From DASYRX01 sp035253645 (GTDB lineage Bacteria > Gemmatimonadota > Gemmatimonadetes > Gemmatimonadales > Gemmatimonadaceae), in the NCBI GenBank assembly GCA_035253645.1, contig DATFBW010000322.1:1-17026 (forward strand): DNA of 17,026 nucleotides, read 5' to 3'. Of this stretch, positions 1 to 7,093 are shown in pieces. The position numbers were made by a program, and so were the translations under genes. A model generated the notes under the pieces. It saw nothing but the letters and a program-made list of their open reading frames with translations. It made no database searches and was not told where the DNA came from. Position 1 is the stretch's first letter. Every line of letters begins with the position of its first letter.

Positions 1-91
1 GAGCGTAAATGCGAAAACAGAAGCTTTGAGTGGCTCGTAACTGCCTACTGGAGCTTTCGGTTACTTCGCCATGAAAATGCTCAGAAAGAAT
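1..91. other. Non-coding left edge with a short element repeated at 14955-14980
   Basis: No coding region is supported here. The stretch is more AT-rich than its surroundings. It contains GCTCGTAACTG at 33-43 followed 8 nt later by AGCTTT at 52-57. The same two words recur in inverted orientation, with a 9-nt spacing, in the convergent intergenic region at 14955-14980. The function is unknown and the resemblance may be chance. Confidence 0.3.
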
Positions 92-123
92 GAAGCCCGG
101 ACCGCTCTCGCGATCCGGGCTTC
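92..123 (-). terminator. Rho-independent-type hairpin after susD-like gene
   Basis: A perfect 10-bp inverted repeat (GAAGCCCGGA at 92-101, TCCGGGCTTC at 114-123) surrounds a 12-nt loop. It lies 21 bp beyond the stop codon of the minus-strand susD-like gene. Read on the minus strand, the stem is followed by a T-rich but interrupted stretch (ATTCTTTCTGA). This suits termination of the susC-susD transcript. The plus-strand side has no T run, so the minus orientation is preferred. Confidence 0.72.
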
Positions 124-144
124 GTCTGTCGTACAGCGAACTCG

Positions 145-1518
145 TTAGGCGTTGCGGTTCGCGCAGGCCTGGAAGTTCGGGTTGTTCAATTCATCGATCG
201 TCACCGGGAAGTTGACGTCGTTCTCGTACTGACCGCCCTTGAAGAACGTGCCTTCCGGGAAGACCTGTGCCTCAGTGCGGCCATATTGACGGATCAAGCG
301 CTGCAGGTCCGGGAGACGCTGGCCGCGGCTGTACGTCCAGAACGCCTTTTCGCGGAAATACAGGTTGATCGCCGCATCCTGCGTCGCCGGGGGTGCGAGT
401 GGCGTCATAACGGGCGTCGTGCGCGGGCCAAGGTTCTGAGCTGTCGCGCGCAACGCGTTGAGGATCGTCATCATCCCCGTGATGTCTTGCGCCTTCAAAC
501 GTGCTTCTGCCTCTATGAGCCGAGCGTCGATGCCGGAGACGATCGGCGTGGGGTCGGTGCGACCATAGAGATCCAACGTGATGAAGTTCGTGGAGTTGTC
601 GAAACCACGTCCGGCTGGAGACGTGCCCGTCGCGGTGCCCGTGTTAGGCACGCGCGGATCTTTCGCCGAAGCAAACGGAAGGGCGTTGCGAATCAATCCG
701 CTCGTATCGAACGAATCGCCGACCGTCCACCGTTTTGCGCTGGGGCCGAGCGCCCAAATCTGATTGTTCCCGCCCGTCAGCGAGAAGGTCGCGAGGAGCA
801 TGAAGGTCGTCGGCACCGCGCTGACTGCGGTGGCGGCTTCCGCATGCCGATTGAGGTTGATCAGCGTGCGGCCTTTAGCGACCGCAGCGGAGTGTCTGAT
901 CGCCGTGGCGGCAGCATCTGTTGCGGCAGCAAGCGTCAGTGCGCTGTCGAAGTGGGCGAGCGCAATTGCGAAGATCTCTGCGTTCGATCTTGGCTCGCCA
1001 TAGACAATTTCTCCCGTCGAAGCATCCGACAGTGGCTGACCATTGCAGAAGTTCTCCGCCAGCGTCAGCTCGGCGAAGCCAAGCGCGAAGTACATCTGGC
1101 CCACGTTGGCGGGCGGATTCGGCTTGAACTCCTTGAGCGCATTCAGCGCTTCGCGCGCCGAATTGCGCGCGCGGTGGAGCTCGCGGTACATGCCCTGAAC
1201 GTTTCCGTTCGAATCCTGCACGCGCCGCTGATCTGTTTCGTTGCGCTGCGAGAACGTATCGCTGGACTTCCACTCGTCGGTGAGAAGGCCGCCTAACATC
1301 CAGGCACCTTCACCGCCGGCTGTGATATTTCGTAAGCGCGCCAGCGCACCGATGCGAAGGGCATCCGCGGCTTCGGCACTTGCTGCCGACTCGGGGTCGA
1401 TGAGGTCGGGGTCGGGCGCGTCCAATAGTGAGTCGGTCACCGAATCGCAGGCTACCAGCGCAAATGCGGCTGCGCCTAACGCGGCTGCCCGACGAATGCT
1501 ATGCCAGGTACTGAGCAT
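145..1518 (-). CDS. SusD/RagB-family outer-membrane nutrient-binding lipoprotein
   Basis: The protein has 457 residues. It starts with a lipoprotein signal peptide: a basic n-region with RR at 9-10, an Ala-rich hydrophobic core, and lipobox LVAC with Cys24 as the lipidation site. The mature part has the helical, TPR-like character of SusD proteins (roughly 60-230). In this family the protein sits on the cell surface as a lid over its SusC partner and captures substrate. The identification rests mainly on position, 21 bp downstream of a clear susC-like gene, plus the lipobox, the length (a little shorter than the usual ~500) and the overall pattern, so the substrate is open. There is no good Shine-Dalgarno sequence before the ATG at 1518, so translation may depend on the upstream gene. 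The TAA stop falls inside the recurring word GTTAGGC at 144-150. A hairpin terminator follows at 92-123. Confidence 0.85.
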   Translation of the reverse strand: MLSTWHSIRRAAALGAAAFALVACDSVTDSLLDAPDPDLIDPESAASAEAADALRIGALARLRNITAGGEGAWMLGGLLTDEWKSSDTFSQRNETDQRRVQDSNGNVQGMYRELHRARNSAREALNALKEFKPNPPANVGQMYFALGFAELTLAENFCNGQPLSDASTGEIVYGEPRSNAEIFAIALAHFDSALTLAAATDAAATAIRHSAAVAKGRTLINLNRHAEAATAVSAVPTTFMLLATFSLTGGNNQIWALGPSAKRWTVGDSFDTSGLIRNALPFASAKDPRVPNTGTATGTSPAGRGFDNSTNFITLDLYGRTDPTPIVSGIDARLIEAEARLKAQDITGMMTILNALRATAQNLGPRTTPVMTPLAPPATQDAAINLYFREKAFWTYSRGQRLPDLQRLIRQYGRTEAQVFPEGTFFKGGQYENDVNFPVTIDELNNPNFQACANRNA

Positions 1519-1539
1519 GGTAGTGTCTCGGGTAGGAGG

Positions 1540-4500
1540 TTAGTAACGGAGGTTGACACGCAGCGTGAAGTACGACGCCGGGCCAGCGGTAAGCAGTGTG
1601 TTCTGGGTATCGTTTTGCCCGTAGTTGGCTTCGGGATCGACACCCGTGTAATCGGTAAAGACTTTGAGGTTCCGCGCCGCGAGGGTGATGTTGCCACCCG
1701 TCGAACGCAGGAACTCGGCGAAACGGTTGTGCAGCTGGTAGACCACCGAGACTTCGCGGAGGCGCCACCAATTCATGTTTTCCCAATAGCCTAACGATGT
1801 GACGGTCGGGACGAAGCGGTTGGCAACCGCGCGCGCCTGACGCCACAGCGGAGCATCGGGATTCGAGATGTCGTTGCAACCGACCGACTGCTGGCAGAGG
1901 AAGCTCTGCTCTGTATTGCTCAGCCGGTATCCGCTCTTGTGATCCACGAGCGCCTGCAGGCGGATCATGCGGTTGAAAAGGTCGATGCCGTTTGTGATGG
2001 ACAACTCGATGCGCGGCTGTGTATAGCCGATGAAGCTGAACGCGGTATCGACCTGGACTTCGCTCACGCCGATCAGGCCGTCGTTATTCGCGTCGGACCA
2101 GCGGTACTTGCGGAGCCACGCACCGTTGATCGGGTACCCAGCGACCTGCCGGATCGTCGCACCGATGATCGGCGGGACGGCACGCCCGGCAGCGTCGGTG
2201 CCTAACGTGAGCAGCTTGTTGCTGTTGTGGGACGCCGAAATCGTCATGTCCCACGCCACATTGCGCCGCGTGAGCAGCTGCGTGGTGAGCAAGCCCTCGA
2301 CGCCGTAGTTCTTGATCGATCCGAGGTTGCGCCGGATGTTCGTGACAGCCGTGCCGGCAGACGGCGCGATCGTCTGATTGATCAACGCGTCTTCGCTGAT
2401 CTTGCTGTAGTACGTCGCCTCGAAGTTCACGCGATCGCTGAACATGCGCGTGTCGAATCCGATCTCGAATTCGCGCGAGTTCTCGGGTCGGAGCTCCGCG
2501 TTCCCCAGGCGATTGGACAAAAGACCGCTGATATCCGTGGCGGCGATGTTGGTCGTCGTCACAGAGAGGCTTCTGGCGGCGTCGTTAGGCCCTGGCTGTA
2601 CGCCTGACTCGCCGTACGACGAGCGGAGCCGGAACTCACCGAGCCACCCCAGCGTCGGGAAGAATCCTTCATCCGACATGATCCACGACAGGGCGAACTT
2701 GGGATAGAACACGCGCTGGAAGTTCTTACCGAACGCGCTGTTCTGGTCCGTGCGGACCGCTGCCGTCAGGAACAAGCGGTCGTTGATGCTGGCCTGTTCC
2801 TCGACAAAGATGCCTAACGTCTTCTGCAGCGTCGTGGAGGCACCGACGTTGGGAATCGTGCCATCCGCAGGGGTTTGCGCGCCTGGCGGCAGTTGCGAAC
2901 CCTGCGCGTCGTTGCGGTTGTCGTTGAAATCCACGTACTGCACACCGGCCGTCGTCTTGAGGCCGAGCCACGTACGTGGCGTGAAGTTCGCGGCGCCGTG
3001 CAGGTTGGCCGTCAAGCTCCGTAGGTTGGAGCGCACGTCACGGGCAGAACCCAGGCGGTTCGTGCTGAAGTCTGCGCACTGGGCAAAGCGACAGAGCCGG
3101 AACTCGTTACGCGACGTGTAGTCGACACCGACGTCGGCACGCGTCTGAAGCCAGGAGATCGGCCGCCAATCCATATTCGAGCTGCCGAGCATTCGGTGCA
3201 CATCCTGCGTGGTTTCGGTCTGGAAGATCTCCGCCGGAGTGAAACCGGCCCAGCCACGCAGCGGCTGGCCTAACGAGCCGATGCCGGTGTAGCCGGGTCC
3301 CGCTGTTTTGAAGCCCGGTCCTACGGTGCCGTTGTAAAAGAACGAGTTGACGTTGTTGTCGACCTGCGGCAGGCGCTGACGCAACTTGATGAAGTTGGAC
3401 TGAACCGCGAGGTCGAGCTTCGGATTCACCTGCGCGTTGATGTTACCGCGATACGACTGCTTGTTCAGCGCGTTAGGCCGCTTCCACTCGTCGCGGATCG
3501 GTGTCCCCACCGAGTCGAGCTGCCGGATGGACATCTCGGGCAGTGCGAACGGACCAACCTCGTCCTCGAGGTCGCCGCTGATGAAATAGCGGATCGCATC
3601 GGAGCCGCCGCTCAGCTGTGCGCCGGCTTGTGTACGCCAGCCAGCCTTGATCGGGCTCGTTTCCGGATCTTCGAAGATGTTGAGCGAGGTCGTGCTGTCT
3701 GCGATGCACGAGCCGTCTGCCATCTGCGACAGGAAGCAACGACGAGCAGTCGTTGGCGTCGCGGGCGCGTGTCCGAGGATCGCGTAAACCGTGGGGTACT
3801 CATTGCGATCGTCCACGATCCCGCGCTCGGCAAACACCGACCACGTCGCGCGGCCGGCCCGGCCTCGTTTGGTGTTGATCACGATAACGCCATTCGCGGC
3901 ATCGGTTCCGTACAGCGTTGCGGCCGACGGTCCCTTCACGACTTCGATGCTCTCGATTTCGTCGGGGTTGATGTCGTTCACGCGGCTGGGAACCGTTCCA
4001 CCGACGCCAATGACCGACGACGAGCTTTCACTCGTCATGCGCACGCCGTCGATGACGTAGATGGGATCGTTCGAGAGGGACAACGACGATGTGCCGCGGA
4101 TGCGGACGCGCGGTCCGGACCCTGTCATCGTTCCTGGAATGACTTGAACGCCGGATGCTTTGGCCGTCAGCAAATCGCCGACGTTTTTCACAGGCGCCGT
4201 TTCAACCTTTTCAGGCACCGAGATCGTCGCGACGGTGTTGCCTAACTCGACGCGTCGCTGCGTTCCGGTCGCCGTCGTGACGACCTGTTGGAGCACGACG
4301 ATCGCCGGCTCGAGCACGAAATCCAATGTGGTCGCCTGACCGGCCGCGACTGTCACCGGTTTCTTTTGCTCGACGAATCCCACGCGGATTGTGCGGATCG
4401 TCTGTGCTCCCGGTGGCACGCCGCGAAGCGTGTATCGGCCTTCGGCATTTGTCACCGTAAAGATCGACGTGCCGAGCACGATCACGCGCACATCGGAGAG

Positions 4501-4638
4501 TGGTTCGTTGGACTCGCGGGCGGTCACCCGCCCAGTAACGGTCGCCTGTTGTGCTTGGGCGGCCGTCGCGAGGCCTAACGAGAGGAGTGCGGTGGCAATG
4601 ACCTGAGCGTGCCGCCGCCGACGGACATGAAATTGCAT
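1540..4638 (-). CDS. SusC/RagA-family TonB-dependent outer-membrane receptor
   Basis: The 1032-residue protein starts at the ATG at 4638, which has a Shine-Dalgarno GAGGTGG just upstream and is followed by a standard Sec signal peptide (basic RRRR, hydrophobic core, AQA cleavage near residue 29). An in-frame ATG at 4737 would add 33 residues that hide the signal peptide, so it is rejected. Domain order: carboxypeptidase-regulatory-like beta-sandwich (about 33-112, with VTGRV and the GRYTLRGVPPG loop), plug (about 119-260, with GTQRR, the RIRG motif, YVIDGVRM and EVVKGPSAATLYG), then a large beta-barrel ending in aromatic Tyr. These are hallmarks of SusC/RagA transporters, which import oligosaccharides or peptides using TonB energy. 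The susD-like partner lies 21 bp downstream. No glycoside hydrolase is nearby. The neighbouring genes are peptidases and amidohydrolases, so a peptide-type substrate is plausible but unproven. Confidence 0.96.
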   Translation of the reverse strand: MQFHVRRRRHAQVIATALLSLGLATAAQAQQATVTGRVTARESNEPLSDVRVIVLGTSIFTVTNAEGRYTLRGVPPGAQTIRTIRVGFVEQKKPVTVAAGQATTLDFVLEPAIVVLQQVVTTATGTQRRVELGNTVATISVPEKVETAPVKNVGDLLTAKASGVQVIPGTMTGSGPRVRIRGTSSLSLSNDPIYVIDGVRMTSESSSSVIGVGGTVPSRVNDINPDEIESIEVVKGPSAATLYGTDAANGVIVINTKRGRAGRATWSVFAERGIVDDRNEYPTVYAILGHAPATPTTARRCFLSQMADGSCIADSTTSLNIFEDPETSPIKAGWRTQAGAQLSGGSDAIRYFISGDLEDEVGPFALPEMSIRQLDSVGTPIRDEWKRPNALNKQSYRGNINAQVNPKLDLAVQSNFIKLRQRLPQVDNNVNSFFYNGTVGPGFKTAGPGYTGIGSLGQPLRGWAGFTPAEIFQTETTQDVHRMLGSSNMDWRPISWLQTRADVGVDYTSRNEFRLCRFAQCADFSTNRLGSARDVRSNLRSLTANLHGAANFTPRTWLGLKTTAGVQYVDFNDNRNDAQGSQLPPGAQTPADGTIPNVGASTTLQKTLGIFVEEQASINDRLFLTAAVRTDQNSAFGKNFQRVFYPKFALSWIMSDEGFFPTLGWLGEFRLRSSYGESGVQPGPNDAARSLSVTTTNIAATDISGLLSNRLGNAELRPENSREFEIGFDTRMFSDRVNFEATYYSKISEDALINQTIAPSAGTAVTNIRRNLGSIKNYGVEGLLTTQLLTRRNVAWDMTISASHNSNKLLTLGTDAAGRAVPPIIGATIRQVAGYPINGAWLRKYRWSDANNDGLIGVSEVQVDTAFSFIGYTQPRIELSITNGIDLFNRMIRLQALVDHKSGYRLSNTEQSFLCQQSVGCNDISNPDAPLWRQARAVANRFVPTVTSLGYWENMNWWRLREVSVVYQLHNRFAEFLRSTGGNITLAARNLKVFTDYTGVDPEANYGQNDTQNTLLTAGPASYFTLRVNLRY

Positions 4639-4640
4639 AT

Positions 4641-4647
4641 CCACCTC
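4641..4647 (-). promoter_or_regulatory. Shine-Dalgarno of susC-like gene
   Basis: The minus strand reads GAGGTGG, 2 nt before the ATG at 4638; its GAGG core is 5 nt from the start codon. It decides the start codon against the longer in-frame alternative at 4737. Confidence 0.7.
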
Positions 4648-4709
4648 GGGGAAGAGGTATTGGTCCGAGCTCAGCGACCTGAGAGGGGGGACGGTCGCCG
4701 AACATAGCC

Positions 4710-4750
4710 ACGCTAAGGGCCGCAGCGTCGCCGTCAAGGGTGAATCACCC
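4710..4750 (-). promoter_or_regulatory. Possible promoter with adjacent dyad upstream of susC-like gene
   Basis: On the minus strand, TTGACG (4737-4732) is followed after 16 nt by TAGCGT (4715-4710). This fits a sigma70-type -35/-10 pair, with the three most conserved -10 positions matched. A perfect dyad, GGGTGA-T-TCACCC (4750-4738), abuts the -35 hexamer on its upstream side and could be an operator or activator site. A start near 4703 would give a leader of about 65 nt before the ATG at 4638. The promoter consensus of this phylum is not known to me, so this is a pattern match only. Confidence 0.35.
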
Positions 4751-4805
4751 GTAAACGATCAAACGCGATCCGACCCCTCTCGATCGATTGGACGGAATGA
4801 CCGGA

Positions 4806-5705
4806 CTAGGCGAAGCCTCGCGCCACCGAAACGGTCCCGAGATGCGCCCGCACCGTCCCGTTGATATCCCGGCCGTAGCCTCCGGCTACCGTGATGGCCA
4901 CCGGTATTCCCACGTCCCGGCAGGCCTGCAGGACGAGGGCGTCGCGGCGGGCGAGTCCGGCGAACGTTAGGCCTAGTCGGCCCAGCCTGTCATGCTCATG
5001 AGGATCGGCCCCAGCCAGGTATATAACGAGGTCCGGTTCGGCCCTGCGCAGCACTGTTGGGAGAGCGTCGGCGAGCCGATCGAGGTACTCGTCGTCGCAT
5101 GTGCCGTCCTCGAGATCGATATCGAGCGACCCGGGCACCTTGTGAAAGGGGTAGTTTCGCCGGGCGTGCATCGAGAACGTGAAGACCTCGGGTTCGCCGG
5201 AGAAGATCGCGTGCGTTCCATTCCCCTGATGAACGTCCAGGTCGATCACGGCAGCGCGCCGAATAGATCCGTTGTTCAGCAGCCGCCGTATGGCAACCGC
5301 CACGTCATTGAAAACGCAGAACCCCTCACCGCGATCTGCAAAGGCGTGATGCGTGCCGCCAGCGAGGTTGATCGTCACTCCTAATGAGAGCGCTGCCTCC
5401 GCGGCTTCACATGTGCCTCCAACTGCTCGAAAAGCGCGCTCGACGAGATGGACGGACCACGGGAAGCCGAGGCGGCGTTGGGCACCATCGGTCAGCGTTC
5501 CGTTCGTTACCTCGCTGACGTAGCGGTCCGTGTGGACCCGCAGGAGATCGGCGTGCAACGCACGCGCTGGCTCATGCAGGTTCCCCGGTGCAACGAATCC
5601 TTCCTGCAGCACACGATCCCGCAGCAGGGCGTATTTCGATATTGGAAAGCGATGTCCGGCAGGGAGGGGGATGACGTAGCGCGCCGAAGACCACGCGTGC
5701 AACAT
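4806..5705 (-). CDS. Histone-deacetylase-superfamily (class IV/HDAC11-like) zinc deacetylase
   Basis: The protein has 299 residues and no signal peptide, so it is presumably cytoplasmic. Family motifs are complete: the tandem His pair in GGTHHAF (His119, His120), the zinc ligands Asp157 and His159 in DLDVHQGNGT, a third ligand Asp234 in AGADPHEHDRLG, and the catalytic Tyr277 in GGYGRD. Members hydrolyse acetyl groups from lysine, polyamines or related amides. The N-terminal pattern (YVIPLPAGHRFPISKY) and the compact length resemble the class IV-like bacterial branch more than acetoin-utilisation AcuC proteins. The start is the ATG at 5705, 8 nt after the stop of the M28 peptidase gene, so the two are almost certainly cotranscribed. 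The Shine-Dalgarno sequence is weak. The substrate is unknown. The pairing with an exported peptidase hints at deacetylation of imported or released products, which is inference. Confidence 0.93.
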   Translation of the reverse strand: MLHAWSSARYVIPLPAGHRFPISKYALLRDRVLQEGFVAPGNLHEPARALHADLLRVHTDRYVSEVTNGTLTDGAQRRLGFPWSVHLVERAFRAVGGTCEAAEAALSLGVTINLAGGTHHAFADRGEGFCVFNDVAVAIRRLLNNGSIRRAAVIDLDVHQGNGTHAIFSGEPEVFTFSMHARRNYPFHKVPGSLDIDLEDGTCDDEYLDRLADALPTVLRRAEPDLVIYLAGADPHEHDRLGRLGLTFAGLARRDALVLQACRDVGIPVAITVAGGYGRDINGTVRAHLGTVSVARGFA

Positions 5706-5713
5706 CGCTCGGG

Positions 5714-7000
5714 CTACTGGCCGCGACGGCCTAACGTCACGCGCAGCGTCAGGCGCTCGCTGCCACGCACGACTACGACCTCGACCTCGTCGCCCGGCTT
5801 GTGGGTGTACAGCGCATTGCTGTACGTGGTGAGGTCGGTGACCTCGCGTCCACCCAACGCAACGACAATGTCACCGGCCTTGAGGCCACCGCGATCGGCT
5901 GGTGAGCCTGGCGTGACGCCCGTTAGGCGCAAACCGGGGCGGTCACCAGCGGCCATGTCCGGCACGGACCCCAGGTATGCTTGCGTGCCCGCGCGGGACG
6001 GAGCGAGGCGTTGCGTCTGGTTGGCAACTCCCTGCACGAACGTTAGGCGGCTGTCCCGGTCTCCCACGTCCCGCGCGACCGCTTCTGCAAGACGCACGAC
6101 GCGGGCAATGCCCGCCGCATTGACCTTGTGCGCGTCATCGCTCGCCCGATGGTAGTCCTCGTGCGTGTCGGAAAAGAAATGAAGCACCGGAACGTTGCGG
6201 GCGTAGAAGGAGCTGTGATCCGATGGACCGAAACCATCCCCAACCTGCGCCAGCGCGAATTGAGTAGCGCCATTCGCCGCGCTGAGTATCGCCGGCCACT
6301 CCTGGGCAGTCGCGGTGCCGAAAACGAGCAGCCGATCGCCGCGCACGCGTCCTACCATATCGAAGTTGAGCATCGCCACCGCTCGGGCCACGGCAAACGG
6401 AGGCGGCGCGATGGATACGAAGTGTGCCGAACCAAGGAGCCCAAGCTCCTCACCTGAGAACGCCACGACGGCTACCGAGCGGCGAAGTGGTCTCGCGCGG
6501 ATCAGCCGGGCCAGCTCCATAATGGCAGCTGTCCCCGACGCGTTGTCATCGGCTCCGTTTCTAACGGAGTCGCGCGCTCCCGTGTCGAGCGCGCCGAACG
6601 CACCTCTGCCCAAGTGATCGAAATGCGCGCCCACGACCACGTACTCGGCTCTCAGGGCGGGGTCGCGCCCTGGGATGAAGCCCACCACGTTCTGAGTTTT
6701 GAGCGGTTGCGCGACTCCGTTGTGCGCCGCGACGGCTGAGCGCGCGTCGAATGGCTGGATGAAGCCACCTGCGGGCGCTGTGAGCTTCAACGTCTTGAAT
6801 CGCTCTGCGATATACGCGGCCGCTGAGTCGTTGCCGCGGGACCCAGTGCCACGGCCTTCCAATGCATCGGAGGCCAGGTGCTGAACGTCAAAGCGGATGC
6901 GTGCTGAGTCCGCGGAAAGGCGCGAAGTGCCTGCGGACTGGCCGACGTGACAGGCAGCCAGGAGGAACAGGGGCGCCAAGCGGCGAGCTCGAACCGGCAT
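5714..7000 (-). CDS. M28-family zinc metallopeptidase lipoprotein with C-terminal PDZ domain
   Basis: The chosen start is the ATG at 7000, giving 428 residues with a compact lipoprotein signal (RARR, hydrophobic APLFLLAA, lipobox LAAC, Cys17). An ATG at 7042 would add 14 residues that push the signal inward. The M28 catalytic set is intact: His126 (AHFDHLG), Asp151 (NGADDNASGT), Glu184/Glu185 (FSGEELG), Asp214 (LNFDMVGR) and His284 (EDYHRASD). A PDZ domain spans about 356-428 (GSPADRGGLKAGDIVVALGG). M28 enzymes are co-catalytic di-zinc aminopeptidases or carboxypeptidases. With the lipobox this one should act at the periplasmic face or outer membrane, the PDZ probably binding peptide or a partner. 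It is the first gene of a pair with the HDAC-like gene. It lacks a Shine-Dalgarno sequence, and a TANNNT box (TACATT, 7012-7007) sits so close that the transcript may be leaderless. Confidence 0.94.
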   Translation of the reverse strand: MPVRARRLAPLFLLAACHVGQSAGTSRLSADSARIRFDVQHLASDALEGRGTGSRGNDSAAAYIAERFKTLKLTAPAGGFIQPFDARSAVAAHNGVAQPLKTQNVVGFIPGRDPALRAEYVVVGAHFDHLGRGAFGALDTGARDSVRNGADDNASGTAAIMELARLIRARPLRRSVAVVAFSGEELGLLGSAHFVSIAPPPFAVARAVAMLNFDMVGRVRGDRLLVFGTATAQEWPAILSAANGATQFALAQVGDGFGPSDHSSFYARNVPVLHFFSDTHEDYHRASDDAHKVNAAGIARVVRLAEAVARDVGDRDSRLTFVQGVANQTQRLAPSRAGTQAYLGSVPDMAAGDRPGLRLTGVTPGSPADRGGLKAGDIVVALGGREVTDLTTYSNALYTHKPGDEVEVVVVRGSERLTLRVTLGRRGQ

Positions 7001-7093
7001 TTTGCAAATGTAGCCAGCGGCAAAGTGTGCCGCGCTGGGCATTTCGGTCGTCTAAGGTGCGTCGCGACACCACCGGATCGCAGGCCCACGCGC
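7001..7093. promoter_or_regulatory. Divergent intergenic region between M28 peptidase and HEAT-repeat genes
   Basis: These 93 bp lie between two divergent start codons and must hold at least the promoter of each gene. Neither start has a clear Shine-Dalgarno sequence. On the minus strand, TACATT (7012-7007) is a -10-like box 6 nt from the ATG. No matching -35 is evident on either strand. No inverted repeat of note was seen. Confidence 0.45.

Noticed and set aside
286..1296. Long plus-strand open frame (336 codons) opposite the susD-like gene
   Set aside because: It is Arg-rich with no recognisable domain, and it lies fully antisense to a gene with a lipobox and susC linkage. Long antisense frames are common in GC-rich DNA.
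1534..1539. AGGAGG on the plus strand between susC and susD
   Set aside because: It is in the wrong orientation for the minus-strand genes, and no real plus-strand gene follows.
3628..4245. Plus-strand open frame of 205 codons inside the susC-like gene
   Set aside because: It is antisense to the conserved plug domain, with Arg/Asp/His-rich composition and no family motifs, so it is a shadow of the codon pattern.
4639..4737. Longer susC-like start at 4737
   Set aside because: It would place 33 residues before an intact Sec signal peptide and ignore the Shine-Dalgarno at 4641-4647.
4738..4750. GGGTGAATCACCC as a terminator of the deacetylase gene
   Set aside because: A realistic hairpin would have only about 4 bp of stem and no T run. 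It fits an operator-type dyad better.
6947..7093. N-terminal extension of the HEAT-repeat protein
   Set aside because: It would be antisense to the signal peptide of the M28 gene, has a composition unlike the rest, and a plausible ATG occurs at 7094.
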